Shown here piece after piece: positions 1 to 6,608 of a DNA stretch of 6,608 bases (its first letter is position 1; each line of letters opens with the position of its first letter). The DNA comes from Deinococcus sp. (GTDB taxonomy: Bacteria; Deinococcota; Deinococci; Deinococcales; Deinococcaceae), in NCBI GenBank assembly GCA_028287665.1, contig JAQBPF010000056.1, positions 1 through 6,608 on the forward strand, given 5' to 3'. The notes below the pieces were generated by a model. The model saw nothing but the letters and a program-made list of their open reading frames with translations. It was not told where the DNA came from and searched no databases. The position numbers and the translations under genes are program-made.

Positions 1-1115
1 GCATCAACCCTGCTGGCCTGTCCACGGCGCAGCTGAAGGTCGCCACCAGCATCTCTGATCTGCTGAAATTCGAGACTTTCGTGCAGCCCACTCAGCCGCC
101 CTCTCAGCCGGGGGGCGAATTGGGCGACGGCTTCACCAAAACCCCCACCGATGGTGCGTGCCGTTTTACGCCCACCAACGCGCTGTTTGGGCAGATGCGT
201 GGCGGCAACCTGGGCAGCATCACCACCATCAAGAATCAGGGACGGCGCGGCACCTGCATGGCGTTCGGCTTTGTGAGCGCCCTGGAAAGCCAGATTGCGC
301 GGCGCATCAAGACCCGCTTTAATCTGTCGGAGCAGTACGCCTACTACTGGCTGCGCGGGGACGACGGCGTGCTGGGCGACGGCGCGGGCTGGGGCGACTA
401 CGACGACGCCGTGAGCCGCCAGCGCATGATTCCCACCGAGGTCCGCTGGAAGTACAACCCCAGCTACAGCCGTCAGACGCTGCCGGGGGGCGACAAGCCC
501 ATCACCCAGTTCAAAAACTCCTGCACCAATTATGCCGATCAGGCGTGCAGCGACACCACCGCGCAGGCTCAACTGGTCTGTCAGGGCAGCACCAACAACT
601 GCGCCTGGAAGCCCGAATGGGAGATTCAGGAAAACGCCGCCTTCAATTTCCGGCCTACCAAAGGCAACGAAGTCTGGCACTCGCTGGGCACCCTGCCCTT
701 CAATTCCACGCAGGTCACCCGCGAATACCGCCGCCTGATGATGAAAAAGATGCTGGACAGAGGCGATCAACTCGTTCTCGGCTTCGGCGTGGACGCGGCC
801 TTCGACTCCATCGGCGCGGCAGGTACGCCCAACATGAACCTGATCGGCCAGAATTACCGGGGCGGCCACGCGGTTCACTTGGTGGGCTACGTCAACACCG
901 GCAGCGTGACCATCAACAACGTCAAGGTCGGCCCCTTCATCAATCTCGGCAGCATGACCTTCCCCACGGGCGTCTGGATCATCAAGAATTCCTGGGGCTG
1001 CGGCTTTGGCGACGGCGGCTACGCCTACCTGCCCGATTCGTTCCTGGATCAGGAAACCAACGGCGTGTACAACCTGCCCAACAACGCCGTGACCTCGGAT
1101 ATGAGCAGCTTCTAG
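1..1115 (+). CDS. C1 (papain-like) cysteine peptidase, 5' truncated by the window edge
   Basis: Probably a secreted or surface papain-fold peptidase that cleaves peptide bonds with a Cys/His/Asn catalytic set. The reading frame has no stop back to position 3, so the GTG at 81 is only the first start-like codon in view and the true start is probably off the left edge. Counting from that GTG as residue 1 (344 residues), the oxyanion-hole Gln is Q53 and the nucleophile C59 lies in QGRRGTCMAFG. The His is H263 in GGHAVHLVGY and the Asn is N303 in KNSWGCGFGDGGYAYLP, so all four catalytic positions are intact. The Trp usual after the nucleophile is Met here, and the neighbouring papain-type disulfide Cys is Arg. 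About 204 residues separate Cys and His, against about 134 in papain. The extra segment carries C148, C156, C167 and C174. A proline-rich stretch (PTQPPSQPGG) near residues 3-12 looks like a linker from an N-terminal module outside the window. Its substrate is unknown. Confidence 0.9.
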   Translation, partial: INPAGLSTAQLKVATSISDLLKFETFVQPTQPPSQPGGELGDGFTKTPTDGACRFTPTNALFGQMRGGNLGSITTIKNQGRRGTCMAFGFVSALESQIARRIKTRFNLSEQYAYYWLRGDDGVLGDGAGWGDYDDAVSRQRMIPTEVRWKYNPSYSRQTLPGGDKPITQFKNSCTNYADQACSDTTAQAQLVCQGSTNNCAWKPEWEIQENAAFNFRPTKGNEVWHSLGTLPFNSTQVTREYRRLMMKKMLDRGDQLVLGFGVDAAFDSIGAAGTPNMNLIGQNYRGGHAVHLVGYVNTGSVTINNVKVGPFINLGSMTFPTGVWIIKNSWGCGFGDGGYAYLPDSFLDQETNGVYNLPNNAVTSDMSSF

Positions 1116-1128
1116 CCTTACCTGCTCA

Positions 1129-1167
1129 GGCCAGCCGGAAACGTGTCAACAACGTTTCCGGCTGGCC
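1129..1167. terminator. Perfect 16-bp inverted repeat between convergent genes, possible bidirectional terminator
   Basis: The arms 1129-1144 and 1152-1167 are fully complementary (GGCCAGCCGGAAACGT and its reverse complement) around the 7-base loop GTCAACA. The hairpin lies 13 bases after the peptidase stop and about 60 bases beyond the ddl stop on the other strand, so it could end transcripts from both sides. Neither flank has a clear T-run. It may therefore be a stabilising or factor-assisted end, or a copy of a dispersed palindrome, and not a classic intrinsic terminator. Confidence 0.55.
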
Positions 1168-1203
1168 GATGACTTTGGGGCGGGGGAGAGGCGTTTCCGC
1201 TCC

Positions 1204-1229
1204 GGCTCAAGCTTCTGGCTCAAGCTTCT
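1204..1229. repeat. Tandem 13-bp direct repeat at the 3' end of ddl
   Basis: GGCTCAAGCTTCT occurs twice head to tail, at 1204-1216 and 1217-1229. The second copy overlaps two bases of the ddl stop codon (complement of 1228-1230). This looks like a small local duplication in the 3' flank. No function is evident. Confidence 0.8.
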
Positions 1230-2247
1230 AGCGCTTCTCCAGTGCCAGCCCCACCAACCGTGTCACCAGTTCGCTGTAGCTTATGCCCGCTGCCTCGAAC
1301 AATTTGGGATACATGGACGTGGTGGTAAATCCGGGCATGGTATTCACCTCGTTCAGCAGCAGCTCGCCCGTTTCCTGCACATAAAAGAAATCCACGCGGG
1401 CCAGTCCGGCACAGTCCAGCGCCCGGAAGGCGGTCAGGGCGATCTCCCGCACCCGCTCCGACACGGTGTCCGGCAGCGGAGCGGGAATATGCATGGTGGC
1501 GCGGCCCTCGGTGTATTTGGTGTCGTAATCGTAAAACTCAGCGTCAAACTGCAGCTCGCCTACCGGGCTGGCGATGGGCGTGTCATTGCCCAAAATGCCC
1601 ACCTCGACCTCACGCGGCTTGTGGGTGGTCATGGCTTCCAGAATCACCCGTCGGTCAAGGCCAAAAGCGAGGCCGAGCGCGGTGTTCAGGTCAGCGGCGC
1701 TGTTGACCTTGCTGATGCCCACGCTGGAGCCCAGGTTGGCAGGCTTGACGAACAGCGGAAAGCCGAGATTGGCGGCCCGCGCCCGCACCAGATCGGGTCT
1801 GCTGCGCCATTCGTGCCGCAGGGCCAGCGCCCACGCCACCTGCGGTACGCCCGCCGAAGCCAGCACCTGCTTGGTCATCACTTTGTCCATGCTGACCGCC
1901 GACCCCAGCACACCGCTGCCCACAAACGGAATCCCGGCCAAGGTCAGAAGGCCCTGAATGGTGCCGTCCTCGCCCATCGGGCCATGCAACAACGGAAATA
2001 CGGCGTCGTAGCCCTCGGCACTGGCCGCGCGGTGCAGCACCAGGTCGCCCCCATGAGGGCTGACCCCAGATTCCAGAGCAAGTGCCGTATCGGTGGGCGG
2101 GAGCCAGCGCCCCTGCTTGCTGATGACCACAGGTGTCACGTCAAACTGATCGCGGGGCAACGCAGCCAGCACACTCCGCGCACTCATCAAACTGACTTCA
2201 TGTTCCCCGGATTGGCCGCCTGCCAGCAGCAAAATGCGCTTTTTCAC
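1228..2247 (-). CDS. ddl: D-alanine--D-alanine ligase
   Basis: A cytoplasmic ATP-grasp ligase that joins two D-alanines, using ATP, to make the dipeptide for UDP-MurNAc-pentapeptide synthesis. From the GTG at 2247 it has 339 residues. The N-terminal motif [11 protein letters not shown] puts the catalytic Glu at position 15, as in E. coli Ddl[16 protein letters not shown] spans about 86-100, and [14 protein letters not shown] follows at about 109-122. The ATP-binding lysine and serine loop is [15 protein letters not shown] at 166-180. The omega-loop Lys-Tyr is K244-Y245 in YDYDTKY, and the metal site is NEVNTMPG at 299-306. The Lys-Tyr pair is the signature of D-Ala-D-Ala enzymes; D-lactate-adding Van-type ligases differ there. 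The frame stays open upstream to a TTG at 2343, but that extra 32 residues ([11 protein letters not shown]...) does not resemble the family, whereas [11 protein letters not shown] is a normal N-terminus. No Shine-Dalgarno precedes the GTG. Convergent with the peptidase and divergent from the transporter. Confidence 0.95.
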   Translation of the reverse strand: MKKRILLLAGGQSGEHEVSLMSARSVLAALPRDQFDVTPVVISKQGRWLPPTDTALALESGVSPHGGDLVLHRAASAEGYDAVFPLLHGPMGEDGTIQGLLTLAGIPFVGSGVLGSAVSMDKVMTKQVLASAGVPQVAWALALRHEWRSRPDLVRARAANLGFPLFVKPANLGSSVGISKVNSAADLNTALGLAFGLDRRVILEAMTTHKPREVEVGILGNDTPIASPVGELQFDAEFYDYDTKYTEGRATMHIPAPLPDTVSERVREIALTAFRALDCAGLARVDFFYVQETGELLLNEVNTMPGFTTTSMYPKLFEAAGISYSELVTRLVGLALEKR

Positions 2248-2254
2248 GGGTCGC

Positions 2255-2260
2255 AGTATG
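2255..2260 (-). promoter_or_regulatory. Candidate -10 box for ddl, possibly giving a leaderless transcript
   Basis: Reading the minus strand, CATACT (4 of 6 to TATAAT) ends exactly 7 bases before the chosen GTG. That is the spacing expected if transcription starts at the start codon itself, and it fits the lack of a Shine-Dalgarno. No convincing -35 lies about 17 bases further upstream. The call rests on position and a short match only. Confidence 0.35.
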
Positions 2261-2422
2261 GCACGCGGCGGTGAGGATGAGTACCGCACATCAGATGAGC
2301 AACGTACACACTGCACTCCCGAAAACGCTGTGCGGCACGGCAATATTTACATTTCCTTCAGCTGACCTGTTTTAGTTTAAAGACTCCTGCAAGACCTCAC
2401 ACATCCGCTACTTGGCCTACGC

Positions 2423-2428
2423 TATGAT
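2423..2428 (+). promoter_or_regulatory. Candidate -10 box for the binding-protein gene
   Basis: TATGAT matches TATAAT at 5 of 6 positions and lies about 100 bases before the ATG at 2526, so the transcript would begin near 2435 with a leader of about 90 bases. No good TTGACA-like hexamer lies at 16-18 bases spacing. A second, weaker option is TTTACA at 2346-2351 (5 of 6 to TTGACA) with TTTAGT at 2371-2376, but the spacing of 19 is long. Confidence 0.4.
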
Positions 2429-2442
2429 GCCGCACGACTTAC

Positions 2443-2460
2443 CCCCACACCGGTGTTTGG
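2443..2460. promoter_or_regulatory. Dyad-symmetric site in the 5' leader, possible operator
   Basis: The core ACACCGGTGT (2447-2456) is a perfect 10-bp palindrome. Outside a two-base mismatch on each side, CC (2443-2444) pairs with GG (2459-2460), giving an 18-bp imperfect dyad. It lies just downstream of the predicted start of transcription, where a bound repressor would block the transporter promoter. No regulator is encoded nearby in the window, so its role is inferred from position and symmetry. Confidence 0.35.
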
Positions 2461-2515
2461 AACAGATATTTTTGCGGCTCCCACGGGAGTTTTCTGTGCC
2501 AACCCACTGCCTTTC

Positions 2516-2521
2516 AGGAGG
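2516..2521 (+). promoter_or_regulatory. Strong Shine-Dalgarno that fixes the start of the binding-protein gene
   Basis: AGGAGG stands 4 bases before the ATG at 2526. It selects that start over the in-frame TTG at 2412, because the downstream start immediately gives a classic signal peptide while the upstream 38 residues do not look like protein. Confidence 0.9.
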
Positions 2522-2525
2522 CCCA

Positions 2526-4244
2526 ATGAAGAAACTGGCAATCCTCAGCACCCTGCTTATTGCAAGCTCCGCCTTTGCCGTTGCGCCCAAGGACACTTTC
2601 GTGTACCAGAGCAGCTCCGACATCCCCACCCTCGATCCCGGCGTCACCTATGACACGGCTTCCGGCGCCATCGTCGAGAACCTCTACGAAACCCTGCTGA
2701 CCTACAAAGGGGCCAGCCTGACCCAACTGGAGCCCCTGCTCTCCACCAAGTGGACGATCAGCAACGGCGGCAAAACCTACACCTTCGATCTCCGCAAGAA
2801 CGTCAAGTTCCACAGCGGTAACGCCATGACCTGCGCTGACGCCGAGTACTCCTTCGAGCGCAACCTGGTCACCAACAGCGCCGAGTCGGGCAACTGGTTC
2901 ATCAGCGAGTCCTTGCTGGGCACGCAGGCCAACGCCAACGACGACAAGACCATCACCTGGGCCCGTATCGACAAGGCTGCAGAGTGCAACGCCGCCGGAC
3001 AACTGGTGTTCACGCTGCCCAACGTCGATCCGGCCTTCCTGGCCAAGCTGGCCTACACTGGCCAGAGCATCGTAGACAGCAAGCAGGCCGTGAAGCTGGG
3101 CGAGTGGAGCGGTAAGGAAGCCGACTGGAAGACCTGGGTCGGCAAGGACCTGACCGACAGCGCCCTGAACAAAGCGCCGAGCGGCACGGGTGCGTACAAA
3201 TTTGTGCGCCGCGACGCCAACACCTTCCTCGCCACGGCCTTCGACGGCTACTGGGGCAAGAAGCCAGCCATCAAGAACATCATCATCCAGAAGGTGCCTG
3301 AACTTGCGGCCCGCCAGCAGGCCTTCCTGCGCGGCGACGCTGACCTGATCGACGGCGCAGGGCGTGCCGTAGACGAAGTTCAGCTGAAAGGCAAGCCTGG
3401 CGTGGTCTGGATCGACGACCTGCCCAACACCGCCGCTGGCGCGCTGTTCATGAACCAGAAGATTGCTGATCCCAAGTTGCTGGGCAGCGGCAAGCTGGAC
3501 GGCAAGGGCATTCCTGCCAACTTCTTCGGCGACGTGAACATCCGCCGCGCCTTCAGCTACGCCTTCAACTACCAGCAGTACATCACCGATGTCCAGAAGG
3601 GCAAGGGCAAACAGCGCACCATGTTGCTCCCCGACACCTTCCCTGGCTACAGCGGCAAGGTCAAGACCTACAAGTACGACGCGGCCCAGGCCAAGGCGTA
3701 CTTCCAGAAGGCCTTCGGCGGACAGGTCTGGAAGAACGGCTTCACTCTGACGGCCAACTACCGCGCCTCCAGCGTACCCGGCCAGACCCAGATGGAAATC
3801 CTGAAGCGCAACATCGAAGCCCTGAACCCCAAGTTCAAGATCAACATTCAGGAAAAGCAGTGGAGCGAAATGCTGGCCGACTCCAAGAGCGGCAAGGAAG
3901 CCCTGATCTCGCTGGCATGGGCTCCTGACTACGCCGATCCTGATAACTTCATGTACACCTTCTACGCCAGCGACGGCTTTTACAGCCCCCGCGTGAACTG
4001 GAACAATGCCCAGGCCGACAAGTGGCTGAAGGCTGCCCGCCAGACCGTGAACACCGCCGAGCGTAACCGCCTGTACGGCCTCGTCGGCAACCTCGCCTAC
4101 GAGCAGGCCCCCTTCGTGCTGATTCCTGCGGGCGTCAACTACAGCTTCTTCCGCGACAACCTCGTGGGCGCAAGCAAGGCCAACTACAACCCCATGATCT
4201 CTTTCCTGCCCGGTACGTACTGGAAGGAACTGAGCAAGAAGTAA
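2526..4244 (+). CDS. Peptide-type ABC transporter substrate-binding protein (SBP_bac_5 family)
   Basis: An extracytoplasmic binding protein that captures a peptide-like ligand and delivers it to the permeases encoded downstream. It has 572 residues, slightly longer than E. coli DppA (about 535). Residues 1-18 ([18 protein letters not shown]) form a type I signal peptide with an A-F-A cleavage site. There is no lipobox cysteine, so it is not a classical lipoprotein. Family features in order are: DIPTLDPG near 32-39, the segment [23 protein letters not shown] near 76-98, GTGAYKF at 220-226, and the C-terminal [16 protein letters not shown] that shapes the ligand pocket. The mature protein has only two cysteines, C103 (in [10 protein letters not shown]) and C154, which may form a disulfide. 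Codons are strongly biased (Lys almost always AAG, many C-ending), as expected of a highly expressed gene. The exact ligand (dipeptide, oligopeptide, or nickel or another compound) cannot be read from sequence. Confidence 0.93.
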   Translation: MKKLAILSTLLIASSAFAVAPKDTFVYQSSSDIPTLDPGVTYDTASGAIVENLYETLLTYKGASLTQLEPLLSTKWTISNGGKTYTFDLRKNVKFHSGNAMTCADAEYSFERNLVTNSAESGNWFISESLLGTQANANDDKTITWARIDKAAECNAAGQLVFTLPNVDPAFLAKLAYTGQSIVDSKQAVKLGEWSGKEADWKTWVGKDLTDSALNKAPSGTGAYKFVRRDANTFLATAFDGYWGKKPAIKNIIIQKVPELAARQQAFLRGDADLIDGAGRAVDEVQLKGKPGVVWIDDLPNTAAGALFMNQKIADPKLLGSGKLDGKGIPANFFGDVNIRRAFSYAFNYQQYITDVQKGKGKQRTMLLPDTFPGYSGKVKTYKYDAAQAKAYFQKAFGGQVWKNGFTLTANYRASSVPGQTQMEILKRNIEALNPKFKINIQEKQWSEMLADSKSGKEALISLAWAPDYADPDNFMYTFYASDGFYSPRVNWNNAQADKWLKAARQTVNTAERNRLYGLVGNLAYEQAPFVLIPAGVNYSFFRDNLVGASKANYNPMISFLPGTYWKELSKK

Positions 4245-4259
4245 CCCTCTAAGTGAGGG

Positions 4260-4296
4260 CGGGGCAGCCCCAGTGCGTGGGCTGCCCCGTTTCTTT
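4260..4296 (+). terminator. Rho-independent terminator after the binding-protein gene
   Basis: A perfect 11-bp stem (4260-4270 with 4279-4289, CGGGGCAGCCC and its complement) encloses the 8-base loop CAGTGCGT and is followed by TTTCTTT (4290-4296). It begins 16 bases after the stop codon. A small extra stem, CCCTC/GAGGG with a 5-base loop, fills 4245-4259 in between. Its place inside the transporter cluster suggests most transcripts end here, leaving the binding protein in excess over the permeases. Confidence 0.85.
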
Positions 4297-4584
4297 GGTT
4301 TGGGGTCTTCCCCGGTGCTGCTGCAAAGTCCGGTGCCTGCTTTGGGCAACTCACATCCGCTCCGGGCAGCCGAGGGGTAAAGATTCTCAGATCAGGCCGC
4401 ATGCCGTATCTGAGAGTGTGGCAGCCTTACTGCTCTAAGGTGCGGTAGATTCTCCTGTGTTCTGGTGCTGATCCCTCCGGATGCACCGCTCCGTCACCTG
4501 ACCAGAGCAGTTAGCCCAGTCAGGCCGTGTCCTTCTCCCCGTTCCTCTCCCTCCGAAAAGAGGCCCCGTTATGCTGAAGCTTCT
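4297..4584 (+). other. Non-coding gap between binding-protein and permease genes, with hairpins
   Basis: No credible gene is seen here. Short frames have no ribosome site or recognisable product, and the in-frame extension of the permease to a GTG at 4465 reads as a Pro/Arg/Ser-rich non-family sequence. Structures visible are: TCTCAGAT/ATCTGAGA (4385-4392 with 4408-4415) with an inner GGC/GCC stem (4395-4397 with 4403-4405); CCTTA/TAAGG (4425-4429 with 4436-4440); and CCTGAC/GTCAGG (4497-4502 with 4519-4524). ACTGCTCT at 4429-4436 is also complementary to AGAGCAGT at 4504-4511, so two alternative foldings are possible. It most likely holds the control region of the permease genes. Confidence 0.5.
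4570..4575 (+). promoter_or_regulatory. Candidate -10 box just upstream of the DppB-family gene
   Basis: TATGCT fits the TAnnnT core of a -10 box and ends 9 bases before the ATG at 4585, so a transcript would begin within a few bases of the start codon. No Shine-Dalgarno lies at a normal distance; the nearest purine run (GAAAAGAGG, 4555-4563) is about 21 bases away. No good -35 is seen at 16-18 bases spacing. This suggests an independent, nearly leaderless start for the permease genes. Confidence 0.4.
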
Positions 4585-5607
4585 ATGTTGACCTTTATCG
4601 TCCGACGACTCCTTCAGGTACCACTGGTGATGCTGGTGCTGTCTATCCTGATCGTGGGTCTGACCCAGCTGCTTTCACCCGAGCAGCGGGCCGCGCCCTA
4701 TATCCGCAGTGATCAACAATCGGCCCGTCTGGAGCAGATTATCCGTGAACGCGGCCTGGATCAGCCGTTCCCGATTCAGTACGCCAAGTGGCTCGGCAAG
4801 ACCCTTCAGGGCGACCTGGGCTATTCCACGGCCAGCAGCAAAGACGTGATTCCGACCATTCAGGAACGCCTGCCCAATACCATCGAGCTGACCATCGTGA
4901 CCGCGCTGCCGATTTTGCTGATCGGCATCTGGTTGGGAACCCTCAGCGCCCTGAACAAAGACAAGCTGATCGATCAGATTTTGCGGGTGCTGACCATCGT
5001 GGGCTACAGTCTGCCGACGTTTGTACTGGGCATCGTGTTGCTGGCGGTGTTTTACGGCTATCTGGGGTGGCTACCGGGTGCCGGGCAACTCAGTATCGTC
5101 AACGAGATTACCAAGGGCGACCTGACCCGCTATACCGGGTTGCTGAGCCTCGACGCCGCCCTCAACGGCCGCTGGGATATGGCCTGGGACGTGTTGCAGC
5201 ACATGTTCCTGCCTGCCCTGACCCTCACCATCGTCAGTGTGACCACCATCATCAAGGTGATGCGGAACAACATGCTTGAGGCCCTCACCAGCGATTACGT
5301 GCGGACTGCGCGTGCCAAGGGGCTCTCCAGCCGCGTGGTGAACAACAAGCACGCCCGCCGCAACGCCCTGCTCAGCATCGTGACGCTGGGCGGCTTCCTG
5401 ATCATCGGACTGATGTCGGGGTCACTGATCACCGAAACCATCTTTGCCTACCCCGGCGTGGGCCAGTGGGTCGTGCAGGCGGCCCTCCGCTTCGATCTGT
5501 CGGCGGTGCTGGGCTTTGCTCTTCTGTCGGCTCTGATCGTGGTGCTGGTCAGCACGGTGGTCGATATTCTGTACGGCGTGGTCGATCCCCGCGTGAGGTT
5601 TGACTGA
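4585..5607 (+). CDS. DppB-family ABC transporter permease
   Basis: One of two integral membrane subunits forming the channel of the peptide-type importer. From the ATG at 4585 it has 340 residues, the normal DppB size (about 339), beginning [20 protein letters not shown] as the family does. An upstream in-frame GTG at 4465 would add 40 non-family residues and is rejected. Hydrophobic segments lie near residues 9-30, 100-121, 132-158, 207-224, 263-285 and 306-330. The extracytoplasmic loop after the first contains [19 protein letters not shown] and GDLGYS, both typical of the family. The EAA loop that docks onto the ATPase is at about 231-250 ([20 protein letters not shown]). The protein closes with [10 protein letters not shown] and the C-terminal VDPRVRFD. 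The DppC-family gene follows after a single base, so the two are cotranscribed and probably translationally coupled. Confidence 0.95.
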   Translation: MLTFIVRRLLQVPLVMLVLSILIVGLTQLLSPEQRAAPYIRSDQQSARLEQIIRERGLDQPFPIQYAKWLGKTLQGDLGYSTASSKDVIPTIQERLPNTIELTIVTALPILLIGIWLGTLSALNKDKLIDQILRVLTIVGYSLPTFVLGIVLLAVFYGYLGWLPGAGQLSIVNEITKGDLTRYTGLLSLDAALNGRWDMAWDVLQHMFLPALTLTIVSVTTIIKVMRNNMLEALTSDYVRTARAKGLSSRVVNNKHARRNALLSIVTLGGFLIIGLMSGSLITETIFAYPGVGQWVVQAALRFDLSAVLGFALLSALIVVLVSTVVDILYGVVDPRVRFD

Positions 5608-5608
5608 T

Positions 5609-6608
5609 ATGACGACCCTTTCGACCAACCCCACCGCTGGCCGCAGCAAATGGCAACTGTTCTGGACCGGGCCAGCCGTTCGCAAGCTGCGCCGGAACCC
5701 GCTGGCCATCACTGGCCTTGTCATTACGCTGCTGTTCAGCCTGATGGCGCTGTTTGCCCCTCTGATCGCCAAACCCAGTGGCGACTGCCTGCGCGACCTG
5801 AATATTACGAATGCCAATCAGGTCTACAACCCGGCGGGTGGAGCCTTCTGGCGCTCTATTTTTGTGCCGCCCCGCAGCTGCTACAAAACGGAACGGCTGT
5901 CGTTCGCTCAGCAGCCCACGGTGCCCGGTGCCGACGCGCCCTTCGGCACAGTTAACGGCTACAACATCTTTTACGGCCTGATCTGGGGCACGCGCACCGC
6001 CCTCAAAATGTCGTTCATCATCGTGGCCATTACCCTGGCGATGGGTGTGGTCATCGGGGCCATCAGCGGGTACTACGGCGGCTGGGTCGACAACCTGATT
6101 CAGCGGTTCATTGACGTACTGTTTGCCCTTCCGTCTCTGATTCTGACGGTGGTGATCCTGACCATCTTGCGGGCCGGAAATCCGGGCGGTGATCCGACGC
6201 TGCCGATTATCGTGTCGTTCTGTATTGCGGGCTGGGCCGGATACGCCCGTGTGGTGCGCGGCGACGTGCTGCGAACCCGTCAGCTGGAATACGTGGATGC
6301 CGCCCGCAGCATGGGGGCCCGCGATATGCGCCTGATCCTGCAGCATGTGGTGCCCAACAGCGTGGCCAGCGTGCTGACCCTGGCGGTGCTGGACCTGGCC
6401 ACCGTGCCCCTGAGCGTGGCGGCGTTGTCGTTCCTGGGCCTCGGCTTCGAGAGCGGCTACGCGGAATGGGGTCAGCTCGTCGAGTTCTCCCGTGCCTGGC
6501 TGAAGCCCGAATACTGGTACGTGCTGGCGTATCCCGCCGCCTTCATCATCACCTTCAGTCTCGCCTTCAACCTGTTTGGTGACGGCCTGCGTGACGCGCT
6601 CGATCCCA
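5609..6608 (+). CDS. DppC-family ABC transporter permease, 3' truncated by the window edge
   Basis: The second channel subunit, pairing with the DppB-type protein. The ATG at 5609 follows the previous stop by one base (TGATATG), and GTGAGG at 5593-5598 serves as a Shine-Dalgarno 10 bases upstream. The frame is open for 333 codons to the last base and ends GLRDALDP, where the family normally finishes, so probably only a few residues are missing. Hydrophobic segments lie near residues 33-53, 132-155, 165-187, 199-216, 255-278 and 303-322. The EAA loop is at about 227-246 ([20 protein letters not shown]), and LSFLGLGF follows at 273-280. The N-terminal [15 protein letters not shown] is typical. 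The extracytoplasmic loop at 54-131 carries two cysteines (C60, C91). Where relatives have PLGTDxxGRDVLSRLIYG it reads [17 protein letters not shown], so the G-R-D motif is lost. The EAA loop looks intact, so I expect a working protein. Confidence 0.93.
   Translation, partial: MTTLSTNPTAGRSKWQLFWTGPAVRKLRRNPLAITGLVITLLFSLMALFAPLIAKPSGDCLRDLNITNANQVYNPAGGAFWRSIFVPPRSCYKTERLSFAQQPTVPGADAPFGTVNGYNIFYGLIWGTRTALKMSFIIVAITLAMGVVIGAISGYYGGWVDNLIQRFIDVLFALPSLILTVVILTILRAGNPGGDPTLPIIVSFCIAGWAGYARVVRGDVLRTRQLEYVDAARSMGARDMRLILQHVVPNSVASVLTLAVLDLATVPLSVAALSFLGLGFESGYAEWGQLVEFSRAWLKPEYWYVLAYPAAFIITFSLAFNLFGDGLRDALDP

Noticed and set aside
545..1231. Second + strand frame within the peptidase gene
   Set aside because: It is an Arg/Gln/Pro-rich out-of-frame reading of the peptidase; the peptidase frame contains all the catalytic motifs.
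1489..2274. + strand frame opposite ddl
   Set aside because: It is antisense to a well-supported ligase gene and has no recognisable features.
2248..2343. N-terminal extension of Ddl to a TTG at 2343
   Set aside because: The 32 added residues do not resemble the family, and the GTG at 2247 places the catalytic Glu at residue 15 as in DdlB.
2476..2500. Small hairpin CTCC/GGAG followed by TTTT in the leader of the binding-protein gene, as a possible attenuator
   Set aside because: The stem is only four to five base pairs with a very short loop, too weak to call a terminator.
2412..2525. Extended start of the binding-protein gene at a TTG
   Set aside because: The AGGAGG and signal peptide at the ATG at 2526 are decisive; the extra 38 residues would bury the signal peptide.
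2514..4349. Long minus-strand open frame of 611 codons opposite the binding-protein gene
   Set aside because: It is antisense to a clear SBP_bac_5 gene, has low-complexity Val/Gly/Ala/Leu-rich content typical of GC-rich mirror frames, and shows no recognisable domain.
4253..4438. Small open frames overlapping the terminator and the gap
   Set aside because: They overlap the terminator hairpin, have no ribosome site, and their translations show no domain or signal.
5549..6346. Minus-strand open frame of 265 codons opposite the permeases
   Set aside because: It lies antisense to the DppB/DppC-type genes, and its His/Gln/Arg/Gly-rich content is what a shadow frame of membrane-protein codons gives.

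Overview
The window is a GC-rich bacterial stretch that looks like Deinococcus or a close relative. The reasons are the overall composition, the style of the oligopeptide-type ABC transporter (a cleavable, non-lipoprotein binding protein with a lone cysteine pair), and several starts that have a TATAAT-like box a few bases upstream instead of a Shine-Dalgarno. The genus is an inference from pattern recognition and was not tested by a search.

Layout from left to right: (1) the C-terminal part of a papain-fold (C1) cysteine peptidase gene on the + strand. It is already open at the left edge, so its real start lies outside the window. (2) A short convergent gap with a perfect 16-bp inverted repeat. 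(3) ddl, D-alanine--D-alanine ligase, on the - strand, starting at the GTG at 2247 and not at the longer TTG-initiated extension. (4) A 278-bp divergent control region. (5) A 572-residue extracytoplasmic solute-binding protein of the SBP_bac_5 (peptide/nickel) family, with a strong Shine-Dalgarno and a type I signal peptide. (6) A rho-independent terminator and a 340-bp gap with smaller hairpins. (7) A DppB-family permease. (8) A DppC-family permease one base downstream, which reaches the right edge with probably only a few residues missing.

The last three genes form one import system: the binding protein captures a peptide-like ligand outside the membrane and delivers it to the two-permease channel. 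No ATPase gene is in the window. It may lie beyond the right edge or be shared with another locus. The terminator after the binding-protein gene, together with a promoter-like box in front of the first permease, suggests the binding protein is made in excess over the membrane parts. The peptidase and ddl have no evident functional link to the transporter, although peptide release outside the cell, peptide import and peptidoglycan precursor synthesis are loosely related themes.

I found no CRISPR array, transposon, tRNA, rRNA or prophage signal, and nothing that makes a convincing case for an undescribed system. The points most worth checking are the degenerate G-R-D motif and cysteine pair in the DppC-like permease, the cysteine-rich insertion in the peptidase, and the regulatory structure around the transporter genes.
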